DNA of 64,000 bases, taken from the NCBI GenBank assembly GCA_905234755.1, contig CAJOIT010000001.1, forward strand, positions 310,001 through 374,000. The letters are read 5' to 3'. Position numbers and translations under genes: made by a program. Positions 43,306-52,113 of the stretch are shown here, piece by piece; position 1 is the stretch's first letter, and every line of letters starts with the position of its first letter. The notes under the pieces were generated by a model. It did not search any database and had not been told where the DNA came from. It was given only the letters and a program-made list of their open reading frames with translations. The stretch is from an uncultured Bacteroidales bacterium. Its GTDB lineage: Bacteria; Bacteroidota; Bacteroidia; Bacteroidales; ML635J-15.

Positions 43306-43869
43306 ATGAAGAGAAATTTAGTTGCCATTGTACTTATGGCGGTAAGTATGCTGCTTGCCTTATCAGGGTGCAAGAAGGAAGGCTGTACGGACTCGAAGGC
43401 ATCGAACTACGACGCCGATGCAAAGAAGGATAATGGAACTTGCGTATATACAACCCCACAACCGGACCCCACCGATACAATCGTAATTCCAACAAAGGAA
43501 AAAACGTTTGACTGGGACCTTGAGTTTGAATGGGCACCATCTGCAGATTCTATAAAAAAATATACCGATGATCCGGAATATAAATACGTTTTTATAAATG
43601 CCACAAACCTGCAGGCCCCTTCAGTAACTCAAGAAGGCATGCCGTGTAGCGGCTATCCAACCCGGGTATTTAAACGTACACGTGATACACTACAAACCCG
43701 CCTTGATATAAACCCAAAGAAAGTTCGGGGTTCCGGCACGATTATTGTAGATAGGACATTGTCTGACGATGTGGCCCCAGGCGAACTCGGTATACCCAGG
43801 TCTGATAGCACATGGTATGCCGATAATGGTTGGCGAGTAGCATATCGTCAGATTACTATGGGCAAATAG
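43306..43869 (+). CDS. lipoprotein with CxD-x-AxNYD-type motif
   Basis: The start at 43306 gives MKRNLVAIVLMAVSMLLALSGC, a lipoprotein signal with cysteine at 22; the in-frame ATG at 43273 would spoil it. The mature N-terminus has CTDSKASNYDADAKKDNGTCVY, a cysteine-bounded, Asp-rich motif frequent in Bacteroidota surface proteins and possibly metal binding. The rest (about 120 residues, ending in WRVAYRQITMGK) I do not recognise. The gene lies between the two copies of the duplicated element. Confidence 0.8.
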   Translation: MKRNLVAIVLMAVSMLLALSGCKKEGCTDSKASNYDADAKKDNGTCVYTTPQPDPTDTIVIPTKEKTFDWDLEFEWAPSADSIKKYTDDPEYKYVFINATNLQAPSVTQEGMPCSGYPTRVFKRTRDTLQTRLDINPKKVRGSGTIIVDRTLSDDVAPGELGIPRSDSTWYADNGWRVAYRQITMGK

Positions 43870-44115
43870 TTTTGTTTTAGTTTTTTTCCTTGTTATTCCA
43901 TTCCTTTCCCGTCATACCGGCGTATCAGCTCCCGCAAAAAATGAAAATTTTTGTGGGTGATTTCGGCCGGTACCCCGTTGCAACCACCCGAGACCAATCC
44001 ACAACAAAGTCTGACGAGATTCCGACTTTCATCGGAATGACGAAAAAACTGACGAGACCCCGGTCGAAATCACCATACTATTTGCTCAGATAAAGGATTT
44101 TCCAAAATATTTAAG

Positions 44116-44138
44116 GTCGCCATAAGGCGACTTTTTTT
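44116..44138 (+). terminator. intrinsic terminator before the AAA ATPase gene
   Basis: GTCGCC (44116-44121), loop ATAA, GGCGAC (44126-44131), then seven T residues. It probably ends transcription from the lipoprotein gene and insulates the downstream promoter. Confidence 0.88.
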
Positions 44139-44155
44139 GCATATAACGATAACTA

Positions 44156-44255
44156 TTGGCATTGCTTTTCTTCGGTTGAAAGGCAATGCCAAGTTTTTAT
44201 ATGTGTTTTTTATAAAATACATTTTTGCTCCAAATGTGTTCTTTATAAAAAACAC
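44156..44255. repeat. duplicated palindromic element, copy B
   Basis: Palindrome arms TTGGCATTGC (44156-44165) and GCAATGCCAA (44183-44192), extended inward by five pairs. Then GTGTTTTTTATAAAATAC (44203-44220) and GTGTTCTTTATAAAAAACAC (44236-44255), which are inverted versions of each other. It is the closest match in this window to the element at 42990-43090. Confidence 0.88.
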
Positions 44256-44265
44256 TTTTGATATA

Positions 44266-44297
44266 TTTTTGTATTTTGTAAAAAACACTTATCTTTG
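44266..44297 (+). promoter_or_regulatory. AAA ATPase promoter with an operator-like motif between its boxes
   Basis: TTTTTG (44266-44271), 18-nt spacer, TATCTTTG (44290-44297). The spacer is almost entirely GTATTTTGTAAAAAACAC (44271-44288), the reverse complement of GTGTTTTTTACAAAATAC, 17 of 18 identical to the motif at 44203-44220. A protein bound there would block the promoter. Confidence 0.7.
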
Positions 44298-44318
44298 TGC
44301 TGTCATAATTTTTAAGGT

Positions 44319-45524
44319 ATGGAAAAGTTATTTGAACGACACGATGAGTATGTTTCGACAGTTCCTATGGAATATGTCCGCAGTATAATGGACAAGATTG
44401 ATTGGTCGTTGAGACTTATTGCAATAAAGGGTCCTAAGGGGGTTGGCAAATCGACCTTGATGCTTCAGTACATAAGGCGCAATTTTGCTCCCGATGACCG
44501 CCATGTACTTTATTGTTCGGCAGATACATCGTATTTTTCAAACCATACCTTGGTCGATGTCGCTGATAATTTTTGCAAGCATGGCGGGACACATCTGTTT
44601 ATTGATGAGATTCACAAGTACGAAAATTGGAGTGGAGAAATAAAGGAGATTTACGACTTGCATCGCAACCTGCATATTGTTGTCAGCGGATCCTCGCTTC
44701 TGAGAATAAATGATGGGCAATCTGATTTGTCGCGTAGGATCAAAGAATATGCAATGCCAGGGCTTTCGTTCCGCGAATATCTTTGGTTCGAGCACGGACT
44801 CAAGATAGATTCACTTTCGCTTGAAGAATTGCTTGCTGCCCCCAATGCCTATTGCCAATATGTGAAGAGCGTTTGCCATCCTTTGGAATTTTTTCCGCAG
44901 TACCTTCGCGTAGGCTACTATCCGTTTTATTATGAAGGCAAGAAGGTGTATCAGAGCAAGATAGAGTCGGTTGTGAACTATATTATAGATGCAGAACTCA
45001 CAGGCTACAGGAATGTAGAGGTCGGCAATGTGCGGAAAATAAAGGCATTGCTTCAGGTGCTTTCACAGATTGTGCCATACGAGGTTGACATTGCCAAGTT
45101 GTCGAAAAGCATTGGAATACAGCGAACGACAACACTAAAGTACCTTACTAATCTTGAGGAAGCTGCTCTCATACGCAGGCTTTTCGCCGGTTTGGATAGG
45201 ATAGGCGACTTGCAGAAGCCAGACAAGATTCTGCTTGACAACCCCAATTTGCTGTATGCCTTGTCGATTGCAACGCCTGAAATAGGGACAGTGCGTGAAA
45301 CTTTCTTTTGCAATCAGCTTGCTTCTTCGGGGCATAAGGTTGAATATGGAGGCTTGAAGTCGGGCGATTTTCGGATTGACAGGGAGTGCGTGATAGAAGT
45401 CGGAGGCAAGGACAAGGACTATTCCCAAATACGAAACGAACGCAACGCCTATATCGCAGCCGATGATATTGATAGCGCAGTTTTTCACAAGATACCATTG
45501 TGGGCATTCGGAATGCTGTATTGA
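44319..45524 (+). CDS. AAA (AAA_14) ATPase with DUF4143 C-terminal domain
   Basis: A 401-residue protein: Walker A GPKGVGKST (residues 38-46), Walker B THLFIDEIHKY (from 91), sensor-like HIVVSGSSLLRI, then SFREYLWFEHGL, a winged helix-like region (LSKSIGIQRTTTLKYLTNLEEAALIRRLF) and a C-terminal part FFCNQLASSGHKVEYGGLKSGDFRIDRECVIEVGGKDK with the DxExK-like nuclease-fold remnant of DUF4143. These ATPases form large paralogous families in Bacteroidota; the biological role is unknown. The promoter carries a repeated palindromic motif, so autoregulation is plausible. Confidence 0.88.
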   Translation: MEKLFERHDEYVSTVPMEYVRSIMDKIDWSLRLIAIKGPKGVGKSTLMLQYIRRNFAPDDRHVLYCSADTSYFSNHTLVDVADNFCKHGGTHLFIDEIHKYENWSGEIKEIYDLHRNLHIVVSGSSLLRINDGQSDLSRRIKEYAMPGLSFREYLWFEHGLKIDSLSLEELLAAPNAYCQYVKSVCHPLEFFPQYLRVGYYPFYYEGKKVYQSKIESVVNYIIDAELTGYRNVEVGNVRKIKALLQVLSQIVPYEVDIAKLSKSIGIQRTTTLKYLTNLEEAALIRRLFAGLDRIGDLQKPDKILLDNPNLLYALSIATPEIGTVRETFFCNQLASSGHKVEYGGLKSGDFRIDRECVIEVGGKDKDYSQIRNERNAYIAADDIDSAVFHKIPLWAFGMLY

Positions 45525-45581
45525 TGATTTTGGGACAAATATATAGGGACATTTTTAGTTTCATTTTTATCGAATAAGATT

Positions 45582-45589
45582 TATTTTTG
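45582..45589 (+). promoter_or_regulatory. -7 element of the S9 peptidase gene
   Basis: TATTTTTG matches TAnnTTTG, 24 nt before the start codon; the -33 side is weak. Confidence 0.55.
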
Positions 45590-45613
45590 CAACTCAAATA
45601 AATATATACGAAT

Positions 45614-47722
45614 ATGAAGAAAATATCATTACTGCTTGTCTGCCTTGCAATGATTTTTGCATCGTGCGACAAGAATGGCAAGAAAGGCGGAAACGCCGAA
45701 GGTTCGGTGGCTTATCAGCGCGACCTGACCGAAGAAGAAATCCAGAACGGCATCCTTACCCCCGAAGTGCTGTGGAAATTCGGACGACTTGGCGATATGC
45801 AGGTCAGCCCCGATGGTAAGACCGTACTTTACACCGTAACTTACTACAGCGTAGAGACTAACGGTTCCAACACCCAAATCTATTCGATTCCGGTCGAAGG
45901 CGGCGAAGCAACAAGGCTCACCAACGACGAGAGCATTTCGTGCTTCAATCCACGCTGGACAAAGGACGGCAAAATCGCTTACCTCTCAACCGAAGGCGAT
46001 GCAGTTCAGGTTTGGACAATGACAGCCGACGGCAAGGACAACAAGAAGATTTCGAACCTTGCATTTGATGTGAATTCGTTCAAGATTTCACCAACTGGCG
46101 ACAAGATTATGCTTATCGCCGATGTGAAGATGGACGAAACTCCAGCCGAAATATACCCGGACCTGCCAAACACCAACTGCATAATTGCAACAGATCTTAT
46201 GTATCGTCACTGGAACGATTGGCACGACTACAAGTACTCGCATATCTTTGTTGCCGACTTCAACGACAACATAACCAATGCAGCCGACATTATGGAAGGC
46301 GAAAAGTTTGATTCTCCGCTCAGCCCTTACTTCGACGATGCAGAAATCGCTTGGAGCAACGACGGCAAGAGCATTGCCTACACTTGCAAGAAACTCAGCG
46401 GCAAGGATTATGCAGTTAGCACAAATTCAGACATTTACCTTTACAACCTCGAGGACGGCACCGTTAAGAATCTCACCGAAGGCATGATGGGCTACGACAA
46501 GTATCCTGTTTTCTCGGCAGACTCGAAGAAACTTGCTTGGATAAGCATGGAAACTCCTGGCTATGAATCGGACAAGGAACGCCTTTTCGTAATGGACTTG
46601 GAGTCGGGAGAAAAGAAGTATGTCACCGAAAAATGGGACTACGGCTGCTCGAATGTAGTATGGGACAACGAAAATGCAGACAAATTGTACTTCACAACAG
46701 TTCTCAATGCAACCTTCCAGATTTTCTCGGTTGATCTCAACACTTGCGAAATTGCTCAGCTCACCAAGGGCCAGCACGACTTTACTGGGCTTGCTGCTTG
46801 TGGAAACGATTTGCTTGCATCAAAGACATCAATGTCGATGGCTACCGAACTTTTCGTTGTCGGAAAGGACGGACAAGAACGCCAGCTCACAAATGTAAAC
46901 AAGAACATTTACGACAAGATTGAAATGGGCCGCGTAGAAGAACGCTGGGTTACCACCACAGACAACAAGCAGATGCTCACTTGGGTTATTTACCCGCCAA
47001 AGTTCGACTCTACAAAGGTTTACCCTGCAATCCTTTACTGCGAAGGCGGTCCGCAAAGCCCAGTTTCACAGTTCTGGTCATATCGCTGGAACTTCCAGAT
47101 AATGGCAGCCAACGGCTACATCGTAATCGCACCTAACCGCAGAGGTCTCCCGGGCTTCGGCACCGAATGGAACGCACAGATTTCGGGCGACTACGGCGGA
47201 CAGAATATGAAGGACTATGTTTCGGCAGTTAACGCTATAAAGACCGAACCTTACATCGACGAAGACCATATTGGTGCTGTCGGTGCAAGCTACGGAGGAT
47301 TCTCGGTTTACTGGCTCGCAGGTCACAACCAGGACAGCCTGTTCAAGGCATTCATCGCACACTGCGGAATGTTCAACCTCGAATCGCAGTACGCATCTAC
47401 CGAAGAAATGTTCTTCGTAAACCACGACCTCGGCGGACCATATTGGGAAAAGGACAATGCAATAGCTCAAAAGTCGTACGAAACTTCGCCTCACCACTTC
47501 GTACAGAACTGGAATGCACCTATTCTTATTTTCACAGGTGGCAAGGACTTCCGCATTCCATATACCGAAAGTCTGCAGGCATTCAACATGGCACAGATGC
47601 GTGGCATCGAGAGCAAGCTTGTGGTATTCCCCGAAGAAACCCACTTCGTTCTGAAGCCGCAGAACAGCATCCTGTGGCAGCGCGAATTCAAGGCATGGCT
47701 CGACCAGCATTTGAAGAAATAA
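45614..47722 (+). CDS. S9-family prolyl oligopeptidase / dipeptidyl peptidase, lipoprotein
   Basis: A 702-residue exported peptidase. Lipoprotein signal MKKISLLLVCLAMIFASC (cysteine at 18). N-terminal beta-propeller (residues about 50-430; repeats such as ISPTGDKIMLIADVKMD, FSADSKKLAWISMETPG) followed by an alpha/beta hydrolase domain with Ser559 in GASYGGF, Asp645 in GGKDFRIP and His677 in EETHFV. It matches DPP5/acylaminoacyl peptidase type S9 enzymes, which release dipeptides or acylated residues from peptides, here in the periplasm or at the surface. Strong C-ending codon bias indicates high expression. Confidence 0.93.
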   Translation: MKKISLLLVCLAMIFASCDKNGKKGGNAEGSVAYQRDLTEEEIQNGILTPEVLWKFGRLGDMQVSPDGKTVLYTVTYYSVETNGSNTQIYSIPVEGGEATRLTNDESISCFNPRWTKDGKIAYLSTEGDAVQVWTMTADGKDNKKISNLAFDVNSFKISPTGDKIMLIADVKMDETPAEIYPDLPNTNCIIATDLMYRHWNDWHDYKYSHIFVADFNDNITNAADIMEGEKFDSPLSPYFDDAEIAWSNDGKSIAYTCKKLSGKDYAVSTNSDIYLYNLEDGTVKNLTEGMMGYDKYPVFSADSKKLAWISMETPGYESDKERLFVMDLESGEKKYVTEKWDYGCSNVVWDNENADKLYFTTVLNATFQIFSVDLNTCEIAQLTKGQHDFTGLAACGNDLLASKTSMSMATELFVVGKDGQERQLTNVNKNIYDKIEMGRVEERWVTTTDNKQMLTWVIYPPKFDSTKVYPAILYCEGGPQSPVSQFWSYRWNFQIMAANGYIVIAPNRRGLPGFGTEWNAQISGDYGGQNMKDYVSAVNAIKTEPYIDEDHIGAVGASYGGFSVYWLAGHNQDSLFKAFIAHCGMFNLESQYASTEEMFFVNHDLGGPYWEKDNAIAQKSYETSPHHFVQNWNAPILIFTGGKDFRIPYTESLQAFNMAQMRGIESKLVVFPEETHFVLKPQNSILWQREFKAWLDQHLKK

Positions 47723-47737
47723 GCGTTAATATTGCAT

Positions 47738-47782
47738 AACGACAAAGCACATCGGAACGAGTTTCTGGTGTGCTTTGTCGTT
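47738..47782 (+). terminator. hairpin after the S9 peptidase gene
   Basis: A perfect 14-bp stem, AACGACAAAGCACA (47738-47751) with TGTGCTTTGTCGTT (47769-47782), and a 17-nt loop, 15 nt after the stop codon. No T-run follows, so it may act as an RNA-stabilising 3' structure or a factor-assisted terminator. Confidence 0.75.
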
Positions 47783-47796
47783 GGATACCTTTAATT

Positions 47797-47914
47797 ATTC
47801 CCTCATGAAAGTGTAATATTCCGCAAACATTCCCTCATGAAAGTGTAATCTTATGTAGATATTCCCTCATAAAAGTGTAAATTTATAATAAACATTCCCT
47901 CACAAAAATGTAAT
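47797..47914 (+). repeat. four 21-bp direct repeats with 32-33 bp period
   Basis: Copies at 47797-47817, 47829-47849, 47861-47881 and 47894-47914. Copies 1 and 2 are identical and begin ATTCCCTCATGAAAGTGTAA; copies 3 and 4 differ at two to three bases. Spacers of 11, 11 and 12 nt are unrelated AT-rich sequence. The period is close to three helical turns, so all copies face the same side of the DNA. Confidence 0.9.
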
Positions 47915-48070
47915 TTTTAAGCATAAGTTTTTAATAATCAGTGAGGTGCATTTTAGAACCACAAAATCGATAAAACTGATGGCGTTTGAGCTTTTTCAAA
48001 CTTTATCCACCATTTTTCCGCCGACAACGAAATTATTATTAATTTCGCGACAAATATATAAGTAGATTTT

Positions 48071-49057
48071 ATGAAGAACACATTGACATTATCAATTATA
48101 TGCATGATATGCATAATGTTGCAATCGTGTATGCCAAAGACATCTATCATGCCTGTGGCTCACGGAAATCCAGGCGACATAATTGTTGTAATGAGTAACG
48201 AAAACTGGCAGGCAGAAGCTGGAGATAGCATCAGAGCAATATTTTCCGAATTTTGTCCCAATCTGCCATACGAGCAGCCTATAATGGATGTCCATCAGAT
48301 TCCATACGACAAGTTTGTGGAAATAAACCAGTTGCACCGCAACATAATTTTCTTTGAAAGAATTGCTGGTCAGGAAACTGGCGTGGTGAATGTCGAAAAC
48401 GACAAGTACGCCAGAAATCAGGTCTTCGTGCGGATAACGGCAGCCAACCAGACAAGTTTCGTAAAGGCTTTGTGCGAAAAGCGCGACTATTTGCAGAAAC
48501 TTTTCCTTACAGCCGATCGTGACCGTTACATAGATTCATTCAGCAAAAGCCGTAACGAGGTGGCAGAAAAACAGTTGGCTGACACTTTCAACATTAGTCT
48601 AACATTGCCGTCATTGTATCGCATAGATGAATTTCTTGAAGATTTCTCGTGGATTTCGTACGAAACCAAGAAGACAACAAACGGCATCTTCGTTTACGAA
48701 TATCCGCTTACCGATACAACAAATCTTTCTGTGGAACAGATAATTGCAATGAGAAACAAGGTTTTGGAAAAGAATGTCCCAGGTGGACGCGAAGGCTCGT
48801 ATATGACCACCGAAACCAAATTCGACTATCCGAGCATCGAAACCATAATGCACAACGGTACCAAAACCGCTGTAGTTCATGGTATGTGGAAGATGCACGG
48901 CGATTTTATGGGCGGTCCGTTTGTAAGTTACAGCAAAATAGATGAAGCCCGCCAGCGCGTGGTGTGCGTAGAAGGCTTTGTGTATGAGCCTAATGCGCCT
49001 GTGCGTGACAAAATTAGAAACATAGAAGGTATAATTTATACATATTCACTTAGATAA
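48071..49057 (+). CDS. DUF4837 family lipoprotein
   Basis: A 328-residue lipoprotein (signal MKNTLTLSIICMICIMLQSC, cysteine at 20). The mature sequence starts PKTSIMPVAHGNPGDIIVVMSNENWQAEAGDSIRAIF and continues with QIPYDKFVEINQLHRNIIFFER and ITAANQTSFVKALCEKRDYLQKLF, the DUF4837 pattern of a Bacteroidota cell-envelope family of unknown role. It is followed after 15 nt by an ABC exporter and probably shares its transcript. The four-copy repeat lies in its upstream region. Confidence 0.87.
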   Translation: MKNTLTLSIICMICIMLQSCMPKTSIMPVAHGNPGDIIVVMSNENWQAEAGDSIRAIFSEFCPNLPYEQPIMDVHQIPYDKFVEINQLHRNIIFFERIAGQETGVVNVENDKYARNQVFVRITAANQTSFVKALCEKRDYLQKLFLTADRDRYIDSFSKSRNEVAEKQLADTFNISLTLPSLYRIDEFLEDFSWISYETKKTTNGIFVYEYPLTDTTNLSVEQIIAMRNKVLEKNVPGGREGSYMTTETKFDYPSIETIMHNGTKTAVVHGMWKMHGDFMGGPFVSYSKIDEARQRVVCVEGFVYEPNAPVRDKIRNIEGIIYTYSLR

Positions 49058-49072
49058 ATAGTATAACAAATT

Positions 49073-50020
49073 ATGAATCAAACACTTGTTGCAGAGAATG
49101 TCGTCAAGAAATATTCGAGCCATCTCGCACTTGACAAAGTGTCGATTTCGGTTCCCGAAGGATGCATTTTCGGTCTGCTAGGTCCCAATGGCGCAGGCAA
49201 GACGACACTGATACGAATAATAAACCAGATTACCGCCCCCGATGAGGGAGCCGTGTATATAAACGGAGAAAAACTTTCAGGAAAGCACATAGCTCAAATT
49301 GGCTACTTGCCCGAGGAGCGCGGACTTTACAAAAAGATGGCTGTTGGAGAACAGGCATTGTACCTCTGCCAGCTCAAGGGAATGAAAAAAGCCGATGCTA
49401 TGCGCGAACTGAAAAAGTGGTTCGAGAAATTCGAGATTCAAAACTGGTGGAATAAAAAGGTAGAAGAGTTGTCGAAGGGTATGCAGCAGAAGGTTCAGTT
49501 CATAACAACCATTCTACACAAGCCGAAACTGCTCATCTTTGATGAGCCGTTCAGCGGATTCGACCCGATAAACGCAAACTTGCTAAAGCAGGAAATCCTT
49601 GAATTGAAGAAAAACGGTTCTACAATAATTTTCTCCACCCACAATATGTCGTCTGTTGAGGAAATTTGCGACTACATTGCATTGATAAACAAGTCGAAGA
49701 AGATACTCGAAGGCGAGGTTAATTCCATTCGCCGCGAATATGCTCCCGACATCTATGAGGTGCAGTATTCGGGATATTTCAACAAGATGATTGCAACGCT
49801 GACATCCGACTACAAGATTTTGGATGTCAAGGAATTTGAAGGCGGAAGCAAGATGAGCATCGAACTGCTCAACAAGGAGATGACCAACAACGACATCATC
49901 TCGCGCCTGACAAATTTCGGCAACATTGAATCGTTCCAGAAGGCACTGCCGAGCATGAACGATATTTTCATCAGAGTGGTAAGCAACACAAATTCAGAAC
50001 AAGCGCAAGCACAAAACTAA
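49073..50020 (+). CDS. natA: ABC transporter ATP-binding protein (NatA/DUF4162-like)
   Basis: A 315-residue ATPase: Walker A GPNGAGKTT, signature LSKGMQQKVQFI, Walker B LLIFDEPFSGFDP, H-loop FSTHNMSSVEEICDYIA, and a C-terminal extension (about residues 220-315) of the DUF4162 type seen in NatA-like exporters. It powers the ABC-2 permease encoded 4 nt downstream. Substrate is unknown; relatives export sodium or drugs. Confidence 0.9.
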   Translation: MNQTLVAENVVKKYSSHLALDKVSISVPEGCIFGLLGPNGAGKTTLIRIINQITAPDEGAVYINGEKLSGKHIAQIGYLPEERGLYKKMAVGEQALYLCQLKGMKKADAMRELKKWFEKFEIQNWWNKKVEELSKGMQQKVQFITTILHKPKLLIFDEPFSGFDPINANLLKQEILELKKNGSTIIFSTHNMSSVEEICDYIALINKSKKILEGEVNSIRREYAPDIYEVQYSGYFNKMIATLTSDYKILDVKEFEGGSKMSIELLNKEMTNNDIISRLTNFGNIESFQKALPSMNDIFIRVVSNTNSEQAQAQN

Positions 50021-50024
50021 GGAT

Positions 50025-51407
50025 ATGAGCAAGATAGGACTTATAATAGGTAGGGAATACAAAACCCGCGTTCGTAAGAAATCATTCATAGTAATGACAA
50101 TTCTAGGCCCGATTTTGTTCGCAGCCTTGATGGTGGCACCGGCAATTCTTATGCGTCTCGAAGACGATGATTTCAAGAATATCGCCGTAATAGATGAAAC
50201 AGGCTTGTTCGACCAGTATTCGCTGAAGAATACCAAGAGCATAAACTTCGATTTTGTATCTGAAAAATATTTCCGTGGCAGCTACTACGACCTCTCCGAG
50301 GCTAAGGCAAACCTGAAGGATTCGGAGCATTACGCGTTGCTTTACATTCCTATAAACGCTTTGTCGGCAAACAACGGTTCGGTACAGCTTTTCTCGTACC
50401 AGCAGCCTAACATGGGCTTGAAGATGCACATTTCCAACGGAATAGAAAAGAAAGCAGAGGAAATGAAGCTTAGCAAGAAAGCCGAGGAACTGGAAATCAC
50501 CCAGCAGGAAATCGACAATATTCTCATGGTTGCCAACACATCGATAAATGTAATAACCACTACAATGAACGATGATGGAACCGAAAAGGAATCGTCTACG
50601 ACAGTGGCAATGATAATAGGCTACATTTGCGGATTCCTAATCTACATGTTCATATTCATGTATGGCTCGATGGTGATGAACGGCGTAATCGAGGAAAAGT
50701 CGAACCGCATTGTAGAAGTTATTGTTTCATCGGTAAAACCTTTCCAACTTATGCTTGGCAAGATTATAGGCGTGGCATTGGTTGGAATAACTCAGTTTGT
50801 TTTATGGGTAATGCTGACGCTTGGAATAGTTACCATAACCTATGCAGTATTGCAGAAGGACTTCTCTACAGCCGACCTTAATCCGCAGACACAAATTATG
50901 GGTTCTTCGCTGACAGATGCTACCGATGTAAATACCGATGACATGGCAAAGTTCGATGATATAATGAAGGCGATGAATTCGGTAAATTATGTTGGATTGT
51001 TGCTGATGTTCCTGTTCTACTTCATCGGTGGTTATCTGCTATACGCAGGAATGTTCGCAATAGCTGGCTCAGCAGTCGATAATGAGACAGATACACAGCA
51101 ATTTATGTTACCAATAACAGTGCCACTCATACTGGGCATTTTCGTAATGCTTTCGGCTATCAACAATCCCGATGGCAGTCTTGCGTACTGGTTCTCGATA
51201 ATTCCATTCACATCGCCGATAGTGATGCTGGTAAGGATTCCGTTTGGTGTACCTTTCACCGATATTATCATTTCAATGGTTTTGCTTGTTGCAACTTTCA
51301 TTGCTATGACCTGGCTTGCCGCCAAGATTTATCGCGTTGGAATACTGATGTACGGCAAGAAGACCAACTACAAGGAATTGTGGAAATGGTTGAAGTATAG
51401 GAACTAA
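50025..51407 (+). CDS. natB: ABC-2 type permease (NatB-like)
   Basis: A 460-residue permease with one N-terminal membrane helix (PILFAALMVAPAILM), a large extracytoplasmic domain (about residues 45-200), and five or six C-terminal helices (VAMIIGYICGFLIYMFIFMYGSMVMNGVIEEKSNRIVEVIVSSVKPFQLMLGKIIGVALVGITQFVLWVMLTLGI...). The VMNGVIEEKSNRIVEVIVSS block is characteristic of NatB/ABC-2 exporters. It pairs with the ATPase immediately upstream. Confidence 0.9.
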   Translation: MSKIGLIIGREYKTRVRKKSFIVMTILGPILFAALMVAPAILMRLEDDDFKNIAVIDETGLFDQYSLKNTKSINFDFVSEKYFRGSYYDLSEAKANLKDSEHYALLYIPINALSANNGSVQLFSYQQPNMGLKMHISNGIEKKAEEMKLSKKAEELEITQQEIDNILMVANTSINVITTTMNDDGTEKESSTTVAMIIGYICGFLIYMFIFMYGSMVMNGVIEEKSNRIVEVIVSSVKPFQLMLGKIIGVALVGITQFVLWVMLTLGIVTITYAVLQKDFSTADLNPQTQIMGSSLTDATDVNTDDMAKFDDIMKAMNSVNYVGLLLMFLFYFIGGYLLYAGMFAIAGSAVDNETDTQQFMLPITVPLILGIFVMLSAINNPDGSLAYWFSIIPFTSPIVMLVRIPFGVPFTDIIISMVLLVATFIAMTWLAAKIYRVGILMYGKKTNYKELWKWLKYRN

Positions 51408-51479
51408 AGGTGGAAATACAGAATGATTTTAATTTGCTTGCCTCCAAGTTACTAGAATAACACATGAACCATATAAAAT

Positions 51480-52090
51480 ATGGCAGACGAAGTAATTATA
51501 AAAGGAACTGATAATATTGAAATTATAAAGGGACGCATCCTTGAAATAAGAGGTCAGCGCGTAATGCTTGACAAAGACCTTGCAGAACTTTATGGAATAG
51601 AAACCAAAAGGTTAAACGAGGCGGTCAAGCGTAACATAAATCGTTTTCCCGATGATTTTATGTTTGTACTGACCGATAATGGTTGCGTTTGAGGTCGCAA
51701 AATGCGACCTCAAAAAGAGGCGGTAACAGATACAGACCTTTTGCTTTTACCGAATACGGCATAGCAATGCTCAGTTCTGTATTACATTCTGAAACAGCTA
51801 TACAAGTCAACATAAATATTATGAGGGCTTTTATATCCATTAGACATGCAGTTGCTGCGATGCTGTCTGCCGATTTGCGTTACGAACAACTCTCCCACAA
51901 GGTTGACCAACTGAACGCTTATGTTGAGGAAATTCTTCACGATCAAAACGATATAAATTCTCAGCAGGAGCAAACCAATAATGAGATTGCAATTCAGATA
52001 GAAGCTCTTAACGATGCCCTTGATAAACTTCGAGAAACAAAATCGGAACCAAGAAGACAAATCGGTTTTAAACAATCTCAAACAATTTGA
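51480..52090 (+). pseudogene. ORF6N-domain gene broken by a small frameshift
   Basis: The first frame encodes [52 protein letters not shown] and then stops at 51692. The ORF6N family continues in another frame from about 51683 ([55 protein letters not shown]) to 52090, with a coiled-coil tail. Adding four bases after GATAATG would restore D-N-E-W-L, the expected family sequence; loss of one AATG from an AATGAATG pair would explain it. ORF6N proteins are usually phage- or mobile-element-associated DNA-binding proteins. Confidence 0.8.
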
Positions 52091-52113
52091 AACCAATAAA
52101 CAAAACTTTCAAC

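Larger units (their letters stand above)
43870..44318. other. 449-bp gap with dispersed hairpin, terminator, repeat copy B and promoter
   Basis: Left part (about 43900-44060) is GC-richer and contains ATTCCGA-CTTTCA-TCGGAAT (44019-44038), preceded by GAG and followed by GACG. A terminator, copy B of the duplicated element and the AAA ATPase promoter fill the remainder. No gene seen. Confidence 0.65.
47723..48070. other. 348-bp gap with terminator hairpin and direct-repeat array
   Basis: No gene is seen. The left end has a terminator-like hairpin, the middle a four-copy direct-repeat array (47797-47914), and the right end the AT-rich leader of the DUF4837 gene. Confidence 0.75.

Noticed and set aside
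47797..47914. CRISPR array
   Set aside because: Repeats are 21 bp with 11-12 nt spacers, only four copies with differences, and no cas gene is near.
47797..47914. Plasmid or chromosome origin (iterons)
   Set aside because: No replication initiator gene, AT-rich unwinding region plus DnaA boxes or other origin feature was seen nearby.
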